DNA from: Hymenopus coronatus
Taxonomy: Eukaryota; Arthropoda; Insecta; Mantodea; Hymenopodidae
Length of the DNA stretch: 64,000 bases
Direction of reading: 5' to 3'
NCBI GenBank assembly: GCA_030762935.1
Contig: CM060900.1
Location: 107,970,620 to 108,034,619 of the forward strand
The position numbers and the translations under genes were made by a program. Each line of letters begins with the position of its first letter. The first letter of the stretch is position 1. The notes under the pieces were generated by a model. It was not told the origin of the DNA. It worked only from the letters and a program-made list of their open reading frames with translations, and ran no database searches. This document shows, piece after piece, positions 11,455 to 21,935 of the stretch.

Positions 11455-11695
11455 TGTACCACGTACCTAGTAGTTAGAGGAAGTACTGCATTCCACCCAA
11501 AATTCGATATCGAGAGTTTACGGAAACATGTTTTGAGACACCATCTGAATGGGTGTGAACAGTATAATTTAAAACTAAAATGCATGATAAGCACCCTAGT
11601 TGGTATCTCGGTTCAGTATGTGCAAAATGCGGGATGAAGAATTTCCGGAAATCCTTCCAGTCCAAATTACCCTTTACATCAAGATATGCTAACTC
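11455..11695 (-). mobile_element. family A repeat, fragment (hairpin-end part)
   Basis: It has GTACCTAGTAGTTAGAGGAA, ATTCCACCCAAAATTCGATA, a GTTTTGAGACACC motif and TTACCCTTTACAT in the family order. The copy ends abruptly near 11695. The internal microsatellite is lost. Confidence 0.7.
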
Positions 11696-12019
11696 GACTC
11701 GTCTGAGTCAAAATACCTATACGTATTAATGTGCTACGTTAACGATTAACATGTGGCGTATCAATGCTGGATGGGAAGATCAAGGTATTCAGCGTTGCGA
11801 AAAGCAATGTTGTCACGTTTTCTCCAGTCATATTCGTTATCATGATCCCCTCCACTGGGGGACCGCAGCTTACGTGCGAGTACTTGGACTCAGTCTAGCA
11901 GAGTTGGAAGACTGCTCTAGCCAGAACAGAAGCAATGAGTGAGTGAGTGAGTGAGTGAGTGAGCGGCGAGAGCGAGGATGAGTACTAAACTTCGTCTTTG
12001 AGCCTACTTTCTTACCCGG
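11696..12019. repeat. short unknown block with (GAGT)n microsatellite
   Basis: Bases 11935-11963 are a GAGT tetranucleotide tract of about seven units. The surrounding sequence is not recognised. Confidence 0.6.
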
Positions 12020-12192
12020 GTGCAACATGAAGGTTTTGTGAAATTCCTTCACCTCAAAATAACCTTTACATGGAAAATGTGTCCTATTTCCCCCAAAACA
12101 GCTCTAAGTTCTGTGAAGTATCATATGTTTGAGAAACTGGCATGTGTGTGAGAGAGACAGAGAGACAGGGAGACAGAGATCAGTAGTAACTT
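12020..12192 (-). mobile_element. possible family A fragment (middle part)
   Basis: CTTCACCTCAAAATAACC, TTTACATGGAAAATGTG and a GAGAGACAGAGAGACAGG simple tract resemble the family A middle in minus orientation. The match is short and diverged. Confidence 0.45.
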
Positions 12193-12445
12193 AAAAAAGT
12201 TTGTGTTCCATTCACATGACTCTCTCTAGCTGTTCCACATACAAACTATTCTTACACAAGGTTATTCTTTTATCTACAGCATACTAAACGAGGTAAACAT
12301 TAGCAAAATTGGTCTTATTACTTGCTTCCTTATAAGTAGAAGGGAAATAAGGGAATACACTAGGCTAATATGATAGCCAAATCTTGTAAAAGCTGGTCGC
12401 TATGTGAATCAATTGAAGTTCGGTCCGCTTTGCATGACCAGCACT
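12193..12445 (+). mobile_element. family A repeat, 5' fragment
   Basis: It begins GTTTGTGTTCCATTCACATG with CTCTCTCTAGCTGTTCCACA, then GGTAAACATTAGCAAAATTG, TTACTTGCTTCCTTATAAG and TTGAAGTTCGGTCCGC. It is cut off before the core, and the right half and hairpin are absent. Confidence 0.82.
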
Positions 12446-12883
12446 AATTGACACTAAGGGTTGAAAGCTTTACCACAAATTTGCACCTAAATAGGCTTTA
12501 TTTTAACAATGTTTTGTGTATTTGGATTAGTGATTTTTTTAAAAATTAGAAATCATCATTTTTCAATAAAATTTTAAGAGCTTTATTAAAAGAAAGCATA
12601 CCTTTCCTTATAATCAACAGAAGTATTCTATTGTTCATTAATCAACAGTAAATATATTGCTGAATATACCTTGAAAATTTTAGCTCATTATCTTAAATAG
12701 TTGCTGAGATAATGAGTCAAATTTTAACATCGGTAAGATACAGCATTTCGACTCTCCTTAAATTTATCTGTAAATGATGATGTATGTATAATTGTGAAGA
12801 TTAATAAATCTGGCATATTAGCCCTGGTTTAAGTAATTAGGTATCAGAATTATTATACAGATTTTTATTTTATTTATTTTTAT
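12446..12883. other. unrecognised AT-rich DNA
   Basis: Strongly AT-rich, with no features I can name. Confidence 0.5.
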
Positions 12884-12917
12884 TGTATGTACATACGTGA
12901 TAGAGAAAGTAAAAATG
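12884..12917 (+). mobile_element. family A terminal 30-bp remnant
   Basis: The sequence GTACATACGTGATAGAGAAA plus GTAAAAATG is the exact hairpin-side terminus of family A, standing alone. It helps fix the right boundary of the family at GTAAAAA. Confidence 0.75.
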
Positions 12918-13551
12918 AAATCTCGAATGAAAAGCAAACTAGGTATTTAATTTCGAGGGACGCGATACGATGAGTTTCCGGAAAATCAACTACTCTACAC
13001 GAAATATGTTTGATTGCAGAGTCGTTGTTACTGCTTGTTCTTCGATGGTTGCATTGCCTAGAACAAAACACGACAGCGATTTAAAATCTAATAGTGACGT
13101 TTGCTTCTAGAAGAACAAACTGCATCAGCCATTACTTGTGAAAAGTCAGTTTCTTTCCATGTGATACCACCTTACAAAAGTAGAAGAAAGAAAAAAGAAT
13201 AAAGAGAAAATGGGAAGACAGTGGAAAATGGAACAAACTTGAGGCGTAGTATGTATGAGAGCTGCTGACTTTGAAGCATACAAACAACAGTATTACAACA
13301 TATCAGTGACAAAAGTTTATACTTCAATGTAGATTTTTAGGTATTCAAGTTTGCAGGAAACTTTGCAGTTATAGAAAAAGTATGACGGGAAACTGACCTT
13401 ATAATACGTTTCTTTATGTAAAATCCTGCCAAACATTTGACTTAAAGTCGTTTCTCTTTGTATGCTAATCCAATGGTAGTAAAATCAGAAAATCTGGATT
13501 TTCTGAAATTGCAAGTCAAGTGCACTTAGTATAAAATAAGTATTCCATATA
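12918..13551. other. unrecognised DNA
   Basis: No coding signal or repeat match seen. Confidence 0.5.
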
Positions 13552-14430
13552 GAAAAGTATGATGTGTTCCATTCACATAACCTTCTCTATCTCTTCTACA
13601 AACAAACTATTCGTACATAAATTATTATTTTGTCTACGTAATGCTAACCAAGATAAACATTACCAAGAAATTGTCTTTTTACTTAATTCCTTATAAGCAG
13701 AAGGGATGTAAGAGAATACACTAGGTGTAACCGACAATCAAGTATGGCTGTCTCACTATGCGATTGTCATTGAAATGTAGTACTCTTTCCTTGTCCAAGA
13801 GTAAAACAAAAGAGAGATCAAACGGATAAGCCTTCTCTTTTGAGAAAAGCATTTTAAAATTGAAACGAACAGAGAAAATATCTCAGAAATCGATGAAAAA
13901 ACTGCGTATTGCATAAATTATGTGTTTTATGAGATCTACATTATTTTGTGTTGTAAGTTCTTATCTATGCCTCACGGTTTACCAGTTATGCAAAATATCA
14001 GCCAGAATGAAGAAGACTTTAGAGGCTATTCCTGAGAGAATCAGGACATACATTATTTGCCATGTAAATAATTAGTAAAATTCGTCTTAATTAAAATCGT
14101 TGGGATTATTTTTAGCAAAGCCAAAATTCGGAAAATGTTCCATGTAAAGGGTAGTTGGGGATGGGGCAATTTCCCTGAAAATTTTCTTGTCGCATACATG
14201 GAAGGTACTAAAGTACCAGTTTGGTATTTAATTGACTTTACGTTTTTGAGTTATATTGTTTAGAGACAAACACAGACACAAATACGCGGACCTTTTTCTA
14301 AAACTTTTTATTCAGGAGTCCTCAAAACATGTATTTCCTGTGAAATGTCAGTGTCGAATTTTTGTGTGGAATAAAACACCTTCTCTATTCTACTATGTAC
14401 ATTGTACATACGTGATAGAGAGAGTAAAAA
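13552..14430 (+). mobile_element. family A repeat, copy 7 (complete)
   Basis: It runs from ATGATGTGTTCCATTCACAT to GTGATAGAGAGAGTAAAAA, about 880 bp, and keeps every family block in order. The microsatellite slot at 14266-14290 is only a short impure CA stretch, which shows that the slot is part of the element and not a later insertion. Near the right end TGTACATTGTACATACGTG forms the family hairpin. Non-coding. Confidence 0.88.
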
Positions 14431-14839
14431 GGCCAATTAGGTTGGTAATGAAGTGTGTAGCCCTTCCTATCCAAGTGTTACCCTTCATAGCTCCAACGTA
14501 TTTGTGGACAAGCTGCTTTTGACATTCCAAAAACTTGAGGCAGGAGACACTACCAATAATTTGTTTGTGGATATCGACCATTCATGGTCGTTTATCTTTT
14601 CATGTTTGCATTGATTCAATTTTATTAAATAAAAGGTCTGTCCGTTACTGAACCATAATAGTATCAGTGCGCAATAATTAGCGTCTTGACAGAGGCATCA
14701 AACATGATTCAGATTAGAATTAATAAACGTTACAAGTTACGCCAACGCATCTACACTATCATATAAATCAACTGTTCATCAATTCAGGAGCATTTACGAA
14801 ATTCTATTGCTTCAAAATCTACTAAAGCAGACTGCTCCA
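14431..14839. other. unrecognised DNA
   Basis: No features recognised. Confidence 0.5.
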
Positions 14840-15062
14840 GCTTGGGTGCATGCCAAAAAGCATCGAGGTATCACGACTCACGGAGGCCTGCCTACAGTAT
14901 GCAATACAGGTCATTATTGAGGGCAAGCTGAATGAAGTGTTGGAATGCAGTGTCATGAAGCGCAAGCTCTGGTGTTATGATCTTCGCCCAGTGACGTATT
15001 GCCAAGATGCTCTCGCTCCATTCGGGTTCCGTGTTCAGTTGTTGAGTACTTGGCTTAGCTGA
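14840..15062. other. coding-like GC-richer island, not identified
   Basis: This block of about 220 bp is clearly more GC-rich than its surroundings. The plus strand is open from ATG 14850 to 15062. Its translation contains SVMKRKLWCYDLRPVTY and FGFRVQLLSTWLS, which read like protein but match no family I know. The minus strand is also partly open and plausible. It could be an exon or a transposase remnant. I do not assign a function. Confidence 0.3.
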
Positions 15063-15416
15063 ATAGAGCTAAATCAGATTGCACCAAAGTTTCAATTCTG
15101 AAAACCAGCAGTTTCCTTTAACTTTCAGCTTTGAAATATGTGTCTTTAATCACTGCTTCCAAAAAATAAATAAATAAAATAAATATGTTCTTGAAAAAAA
15201 TAGTCTGTATTAGGTTTTGACTTATCTCAAAATGTGTATTTTCCTATTACCACTGTTGGTAGCATTGGTTAATATTCTGTTACACATTCCATTGCTCATT
15301 TAGTACTATGTCGTGATCAGACAACCGATACAATATTGATTTGATTTGAAACACAAGTAAGGTCATAACTATTACTTATGATTATCATTCCTTACATTTT
15401 ATTCGTTAAATATTTT
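15063..15416. other. unrecognised AT-rich DNA
   Basis: Nothing recognised. A short AAATAAATAAAATAAATA tract is at about 15166. Confidence 0.5.
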
Positions 15417-15606
15417 CAATAAACCCCATTCGCGGAATAGTTTGATAAATCATATTCGTGGAATAGCCTTAATAAATCATATTCGTGGAATAGCCTTAAT
15501 AAATAATATTCTCGGAATAGTCTTAAAAATCATATTCGTGGAATAGTCTCAATAAATCCCATTCATGGAATATTCTTAATTAATCCCATTCGTGAAATAG
15601 TCTTAT
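15417..15606. repeat. 26-27 bp minisatellite, seven units
   Basis: The motif ATTCGTGGAATAGTCTTAAT followed by AAATC.. repeats with ATTC at 15428, 15454, 15481, 15508, 15534, 15561 and 15588. Spacing is 26 or 27 bp throughout. Units differ by one to several substitutions, so the array is not recent. Confidence 0.93.
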
Positions 15607-15672
15607 AATTCCAATCGAGATTACGAGTCTCGTTATATCAATTTACGAGTGCATAAATAAACACGTAACTTC

Positions 15673-15838
15673 TGTCTCACCTAGACGGCCCGGGTTCGAT
15701 CACAGAAGACCGCATGTGAGATTTGTGGCGGACAAAGCGGCGCAGGGGCGGATTCTTTCCCCGGGTTCTCCGGTTTCCCCCGCCATCGCATTCCACCGGT
15801 GCTTCATCTTCATTCTATGTAACACCAGTGTATGTAAC
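15673..15838 (+). mobile_element. S1 SINE, truncated at both ends
   Basis: It opens inside the tRNA-like head (GTCTCACCTAGACGG), keeps the B box GGTTCGATC, then GTGAGATTTGTGGCGGACAA, GGCGCAGGGGCGG and CCCCGCCATCGCATTCCACC. The A box and the 3' GTTAAACAC end are missing. Confidence 0.82.
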
Positions 15839-16061
15839 ACTACAAAAAAAAACGTAACCTCTCGTGGGATTAGCTATATAACTAATCAAGATGACGATAA
15901 TAATGAATTCATGTAAAGTCACATTTTGACTACCAGGGTCAAATTTGGTGTTAGGGTCATATAACTTTTACAAATGTATGCCCTTAAATAATATTTACTT
16001 TGATACCACAGATACGCTACCGATACGCAGTTTTGATGATAACTGTGATAATAGTCATTAA

Positions 16062-16460
16062 AATAATAATAATAATGATAATAATAATGATAATAATAAT
16101 AATCCAATAGCACTACTTCCGTTTGAAGAATAGGGCCAGCCAACCCGACTGCCGGCCTCACGCCCAATTATGTGCGGCAGAGGTGGGCGATCCAACCGAT
16201 ATAGGGAGGTGGTGGAGCCATATCACTCATAACCCAGCCGGAAAGTTGGTTTAGGAGACCAGGACCGCTATCTATCGCAGTTCCTGACTTTCCTCACAAA
16301 TGCTGAGTGGGTACCAGTCCAACACCCTAGGCTTAAAATGCGCACCCCTATGTGTGGGATAGAACCCGGGCGCATTCCCCAGCCGGGAATCAGAGCTCCA
16401 TGCTCCACACTCCCACTTGCAGATTTGTGCCCCATTTACAATGAAACGTAAGCGCAGACG
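16062..16460 (-). mobile_element. S7 SINE with (ATT)n tail
   Basis: The minus strand runs from a tRNA-like head near 16440 (CTGATTCCCGGC, CGGGTTCTATCCC as a degenerate B box) through GGGTGTTGGACTGGTACCCA and GGATCGCCCACCTCTGCCGC to GTAGTGCTATTGG, and then an (ATT)n tail at 16062-16103. The tail microsatellite is typical of SINEs mobilised by some LINE clades. Partial copies lie at 10330 and 51750. Confidence 0.75.
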
Positions 16461-17125
16461 CAGTGTAAGCGCATGTCTTTGAAAACATGTTATATAATGT
16501 AATATAGACATACGGAACACGCTACGCAATGTAATGCAATGTAATAGTTTGCAAACTCGAAACATTATCCTTGCGTTGCGTACATAGAGAAATGGTTCTG
16601 CATTCTTTCCTCTATATATTGCCTTCTATTCAACAGCAAATGATCGCAGTGCGAGAATTTATAGCGCTACTGTACATACATGCTCTTCTATTCGACCGGG
16701 CCGCGCCGCGCCGCGCCATCTCTCATTATCCTCTAGAAGTTAGGGTGGTCCTCTTGCGAATCATCCTTTGATTTAATGGGTGTACCCACCATCTGCGTTT
16801 AGATTTCTTGGCCCTCAGTAGCCTAAGACGCAAATGAATTTTGCACTAAATGTGCAGTCTCAATGCTTGCATTATTTTCAATATGTGACTTCACTGCCGA
16901 ATGTGTGTATGTAATTTGTGTAGCCTTTTATTCATTTATAAAAGAGTTGTAAAGTTTGTTATTCAATTTGAAAGTTGCGGAGCGCTATGATGATATTCCC
17001 ATGTAATTTACAGATCTAGAAAACCGTGCCAACTTCTTGCGTAACGCTTACGATTGCTTTGGGAATAGTTTTCCCTTGCGCTTGCGCTTATGCTGCGTTA
17101 CGTCTGCGGTTGCATCTCATTAAAA
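16431..17125. mobile_element. possible Harbinger-type MITE
   Basis: The left end has CCCCATTTACAATGAAACG and GTAAGCGCAGACGC. Near 17070-17125 the reverse complement has AATGAGATGCAACCGCAGAC and GTAACGCAGCATAAGCGCAA. The ends resemble the CCATTCACATAGAAA...GCAAACGC ends of the better element at 41436. The arms are imperfect, the target duplication is unclear and the left edge overlaps the S7 head, so this is tentative. Confidence 0.3.
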
Positions 17126-17189
17126 TATATCTTAATACACAGTCATAATAACAAGTTACACAGTATTTAATTGTATACTATAGGAAAGT

Positions 17190-17595
17190 AAGGTGGCGCC
17201 CTGGTTGAGTGGTTCGCCTCCCATCTAGGCCACCCGGGTTCGATCCCAAGCGCCCGCATGTAGTATTCGTGGCGTCTGGGTGGGTTTTCTCCGGGGCCTC
17301 CGGTTTCCACCGTCACTCATTCCACCAATCGCTCCATCATCACCTTTCCAAACATCAATTCCGCTTACATTTCATATCATCCACTTCCTCATGTTCACGT
17401 CGACCCCTCGTAACAGATGGTTTCGTGCCGTTGGCTCACTAACAGGCTCCTGACCCCTAGTCATTGGCTTTTAAGTTCTACGGGGAGTCTTACAAATACG
17501 GGGAGGGTAAGCCGATTACTAAACGAAAGAATAGTATGTGATTGTTGTTGTTATTATTATTACTATTATTATTATTATTATGATCATCATCACTA
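17190..17595 (+). mobile_element. S1-related SINE with (ATT)n tail
   Basis: The head GGTTGAGTGGTTCGCC and B box GGTTCGATCCC are followed by an S1-like body (TCCGGTTTCCACCGTC, TCCATCATCACC). A 3' region not found in the other S1 copies comes next (CCCTCGTAACAG and GGGTAAGCCGATTACTAAAC), then TTGTTGTTATTATT-type tail repeats at 17542-17582. This looks like a separate subfamily sharing the S1 head. Confidence 0.75.
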
Positions 17596-18563
17596 TCATT
17601 ACCCTGACATCAAAATGCTTATAGATGAGAGAGTTATTGACAACAAACATGTCGAGGTAAGGCCTCATTATTATCAATAATCTTTTCACCGATGTGATTA
17701 GGTTTTTCAAATATGTCACTCAGTTCAAGAAGACTGACATCGATTTATGCTTTTTGATGGAGCAATAATTTTCACCCGGTTTCCATACTTAATTCACAAG
17801 AAGCTTTAAATGGTATGTATTTTAACGATACAGGTCACTCATTTCTCACCATCCCTCCCTCCCTCTGCAAGGTGATGTCTCTAAATATGTACTAGCCTGT
17901 CTCTGGCTATTTACACCAGCCAAAGAAGGGTTCATTTAGTTTGGTTGTTTTTTATCGTCGCCTCTCTTCGTTTGCTCAACTATAACTTAGTTCATTGGTC
18001 CAAGCTTGTGTCTTTGAATTCACTTGAAGCCAGTCATAAGAAAGATATGAGATCTAAATGTAATAGGATGTTGAATAAATGGGGAAACCTCCGGTTGAAG
18101 AAAATACAATTGCATTCTGTGTGAATGTGCCACATTCTTTGTAAGAAAGTGTACACTTTTGTGCAGCTGAAAGCTTGTATTCATTTCTCACACGCCATTT
18201 TCAAACTGAAAATATTGCAATGAGCTCTGGAGAAGAAGAAGAAGAAGAAGAAGAAAAAGGCGCAGGAATTAATGGAATTGATGTGAAATAGTTGACTGAA
18301 GAAAAACATATTAATTCTGTAAAATAAATCGCAGAAGAAGGAAATTCACAACTGCAGCTGCACCCTCAACAAGGATACTTCTCTAAGCCATGAAGCTGTT
18401 TATCCTAGCTGTGGACGTAGCATACTGATAAAAGTAAACCACCGATCCACAGGATGAATCAGATCTTTGTTTTAATTTTGAGTTCAACCGTGATACACTA
18501 CCCTTACTAATGATAAAGGTTTGTTATATTCACGTGTCATACTAAATCGTATCACAAATTAAA
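17596..18563. other. unrecognised DNA with (GAA)n
   Basis: A GAA trinucleotide tract lies at about 18231-18257. No other features seen. Confidence 0.55.
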
Positions 18564-18934
18564 ATACTGTGACAGTGCCGTCCGTGTGCTGCCTCTCTCA
18601 GGTTCACCTTGTATGCGAGTCGGTGCATTTGGAGGTCTTGGAATGCGTAACAATACAGGAAGTGCAGCGTGCCGGTAACCGGAGGCTTTGGGACGCGACA
18701 TGTCTGTATTCCTGAAGGAGGTTCGGTTTTCACAAGCTTCCAGAAAGCTATAAAAGGAAGGGAAAATTGCAAGCTAGTATGAAGTGAGTCGTGAGTGCCT
18801 GGAGTGTTAGTGCGCAGTGGCGTGCAAACCGCCAACTGAATAGGCGTCGAAGCGTCGGGTGAATTATTTACAGAAGGGAATTAAAGGCTTTATTTGTAAC
18901 AATTTTTAGTCAATAAAGAGATTTGAAGCAATAC
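18564..18934 (+). mobile_element. solo LTR of an LTR retrotransposon
   Basis: A 363-bp unit (18568-18930) starts TGTGACAGTGCCG and ends GAAGCA, giving the TG..CA ends of an LTR. It is flanked by a 4-bp duplication ATAC at 18564-18567 and 18931-18934. Inside it a TATAAAAG box lies at 18749-18756 and an AATAAA at 18912-18917, in the order expected for the U3-R-U5 arrangement. The block is more GC-rich than its surroundings. No primer-binding site, gag or pol follows, so it is a solo LTR left by recombination. Gypsy or BEL type cannot be decided from this alone. Confidence 0.75.
18749..18756 (+). promoter_or_regulatory. TATA box of the solo LTR
   Basis: TATAAAAG lies about 160 bp upstream of the AATAAA at 18912, within the LTR. 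It would direct pol II initiation about 30 bp downstream. Confidence 0.65.
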
Positions 18935-19577
18935 TATAATGAACACGGTTAATGGTTCAAAACCTTTTTACAATACTTTCAAAAGAATTTCAACTTCAAC
19001 ATCTTGTACAAATAACTTCTTGCTCAAGTTTATATTCTTACTGTACTCTTAGAGTCACGGCATTAGTTTTCCTCGTTAGTAAAGTAGATTCCAATTAAGA
19101 CTGTTTAAATATTTCGTATTCATTAACTTCGCTTATACCAGGTCGAGGAAGGAAAACGGATAATTTCTGAAACCACCTTATGGCTGACACACACTTAACC
19201 GTCACAACCGGATCGGAAATTTGCAGCCGTCCGTCCGCCTTCCACGGAAGCTTAGGCGCTCACTACTCAGAATGTTCCGGCCGGAAAATTTAATTCGTCA
19301 TCCAATTTAGCTGGATATTACAGAGAAAGCTTCAGCTTCTTGGACAAGGATATTGGAGTATTAGGAGATTTAGTTATTGAAAAAGAGGGACAAAAAGGAG
19401 GAAGATGATGTGGCTTCGCAGCATAAACAAGAAAAGAGAGAATATGGTGAACTATGAGAAGACCCTAGGAAATTGTTTCAATACTTTAGAATCACTGAGA
19501 ACTTTTTCGAACTAAATCTGCTCTTGTCACCAGAAGAAATGAAAATGAATACCACGTAATAAGGTAGTTTTATAACG
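18935..19577. other. unrecognised DNA
   Basis: No features recognised. Confidence 0.5.
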
Positions 19578-19884
19578 TAATGTAACTCCATGGCACGACA
19601 GTCCACATGTGACCTTGGCCTACCGCCCTGCCGCTGCATCCCCCATCTCGGCCCGAAGGCGTTATGAATGGGGTGCAATGCTGGAGGGTGATACGTAATC
19701 AGCGCCTCGATTCCCTCCCGGCTGGTTGATGGAGCCGCTACTTCTCAATCAAGTACCTGCTGAAGTGGTCCCCCAGGAACCACACGAGGCTGAGTGCACC
19801 CCGGGCCAGGTCCCCCAGCGGGGGAAAATTCCCCACACTGGTACCGGGAATCGAACCCAGGTATCCCGCTTGGCAAGCAGCTAG
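19578..19884 (-). mobile_element. S8 tRNA-derived SINE, GC-rich
   Basis: On the minus strand the head contains GCTTGCCAAGCGGGATACCT and the B box GGGTTCGATTCCCGG. The GC-rich body includes TTCCCCCGCTGGGGGACC and CTCGTGTGGTTCCTGGGGGA, and ends near GTGCCATGGAGTTAC. This is the only copy in the window. Its tRNA-like part is well preserved, but it lacks a complete cloverleaf, so I call a SINE and not a tRNA gene. Confidence 0.7.
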
Positions 19885-20291
19885 TTTTATAAATCAGTGT
19901 GATTCATATTAAAGATTGTATCACTTTGAACAATCAATATTAATAATTCGCCATCCATTGTCGCAAGTTCCTGGCTTCTTTATATGTGGAAAGTAGTGGA
20001 AGTAGGTTCAGGAAGCCGAATGAATACGCAATATGTTTATGAAGGCTACTCGTCGCTTCTGAAACGTTCGTGTATCAGGCACCCTTCTTGGAGAGAGCGA
20101 AACACGGCCACATCCGATTGGGCTAGTGTTGGTTTTGTCATTCCGACCCTCGCGCAATTTTTCTGCTTCATTCCGTTCCAGTCGTGACGGGCCAGTGTGC
20201 GTCAACCTTTACACTTGAGGCATTGCTACTGCATATGCGCATACCCGTAGTGTCACTCTCCAGGTTACAAGCGCTACCTGTACCGGTGCTA
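19885..20291. other. unrecognised DNA
   Basis: No features recognised. Confidence 0.5.
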
Positions 20292-20520
20292 CAGGCTGCT
20301 GTTACCTTCTAAACGAAGGACCTTTAGGGAAGATACACTGAGCTAGCCTACCCTTGATAAACAGATCAGCAAATAGTTTATGTTACAATAACAAACAACT
20401 CTGCTTCCTGATGATTACGTTTCGAGAATACACAGTATAGGTGAGTGACTCGCATCCAATCTATCATTTAAAAATGTAATTCTTCAAGAACTGGTGCGCG
20501 ACCTGTAGCAGTACTGACGT
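20292..20520 (+). repeat. dispersed repeat family B, copy 1
   Basis: It shares ATACACTGAGCTAGCCTACC, TGATAAACAG, TTATGTTACAATAAC, GAATACACAG and CAAGAACTGG.GCGCGACCTG with the copy at 35284. It lacks a block of about 300 bp that the other copy has between GAATACACAG and the CAAGAACTGG motif. Identity unknown. Confidence 0.75.
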
Positions 20521-21673
20521 TTACTCAGGAGAATGCCTCTGTCCTAGAGCTGCAAACGTGCAGTGAAGTGGTGAACTTCTTGTTTCGATGTAAATAGCGA
20601 AACACCAGCAGTTCAAAATTGTCAACAAGTGCAGTCGAACTGGAAGCAGTGTCATTGTAGAAATATCGTTACGGGCTGTGGTTTCTTGAGCTTCCAATAA
20701 ACTTAATTCATTACCGATATGGTTAGCTTTCGAAAAAAAGCTGACAGTACTTCGCGTAATATATATTGTCTCGGGAAAGACAGGATAATTTATTTTTGAA
20801 ACAGGCTGTAAAATGTTAGAGCGAGACAGAACAACAATAGAGCGCTATCTCAGGTTTACTTCTGTCAACCACAAGGTCCTAGCTAACCTCTTGAGTCACT
20901 TACAGTAAATGGACCGCCAACTAGACCACATAGCACAGTAGAAAATAGTTCTGCACTCTCAGGGCAGAGTGGTTATTGGAGCTCTCATTGTAACTACATA
21001 GAAGAAGAAAATAGATATTGCCGTCTTTAATTCCAAAAACAATACAAAATAACGTCAGATTTTAGCATACGGGCACCAGAAAAGAATGGCATCCACATGG
21101 CTTTCTCTCTGCTATCGCTTATTAGAGAATTTACAACCTACTCTTTCAAAAATTATTTTTATACTTCGTTTCGCTTAGACAAACATTTGCAAAAATAGCT
21201 CTTTTACATATTTCATTATACATACAAAAAGAATAACCATAGGCAAATGTTTTAAGATCTGGATGTTATAGGCCCTAAAATTCCATATACATTCTATGCA
21301 ATCGCGAGGAACAAGTACAAATGGAAAGGACTTTAAAAGAATGACAAACTATTGAAAATGTGAACCGTTAATAACGGATGTCTCCAAAATGTCTTGAATA
21401 TGGTAACGCTACTTGAATGGCGTCTGCGGACTTCAACTCCAACAAAACATATAAGCTTCTTTTAAAAAATAAATTTATGTAACGTGGCGAACATAGACAG
21501 ACCTGTCTTATATCAAGCAATCCAACAATACGCGTTAGTATATAATTCCTGTGCTTTCCTCGCCGGTGCTATTTCTTTCACTGTAAACGTAAAATGTAAA
21601 AATCAGTCGCGGTTTTATTTATTTTGTTGCTGCATTGCTAATTACTAAAATTTAAATTGAGTTGTATTTATAG
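20521..21673. other. unrecognised DNA
   Basis: No features recognised. Confidence 0.5.
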
Positions 21674-21935
21674 GTGCTCTTTAACTGCCTTGATTCGTCC
21701 ATATTGGGCGTGAAAGACCGCTTAATTTTGCTCGGAGCCCTCTTGATCAGGTTTGAGGTTCTTTTACGTGCCGTAAATCTAAGACACGGAACCAGCGGCT
21801 TTTCTTCACTTTCGAAGGAAGGCATTCTAAGGTCTTTTTACGCCCAAAAAAATTCCGCCGCTTTCCGCCCGCCGTGTTGGAACCTGCGATCATGGAAATC
21901 AGATGCTAGTGAGTTACCTTTAGACCATGGACGAG
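21674..21935 (-). mobile_element. S2 SINE, minus strand
   Basis: In reverse it carries AAAGAGCAC near the tail, GGCGTGAAAGACCGCTTAAT seen on the plus strand at 21707, TTACGTGCCGTAAATCTAAG, CTTTCGAAGGAAGGC and TTTTTACGCCC. The B-box region near 21880-21895 is degraded and the A box is lost. Confidence 0.82.

Noticed and set aside
15417..15606. CRISPR-like array
   Set aside because: The units are contiguous without spacers, and the genome is eukaryotic. It is a minisatellite.
19840..19884. tRNA gene from the good B box GGTTCGATTCCCGG
   Set aside because: The 5' half does not form a tRNA and the GC-rich SINE body follows directly.
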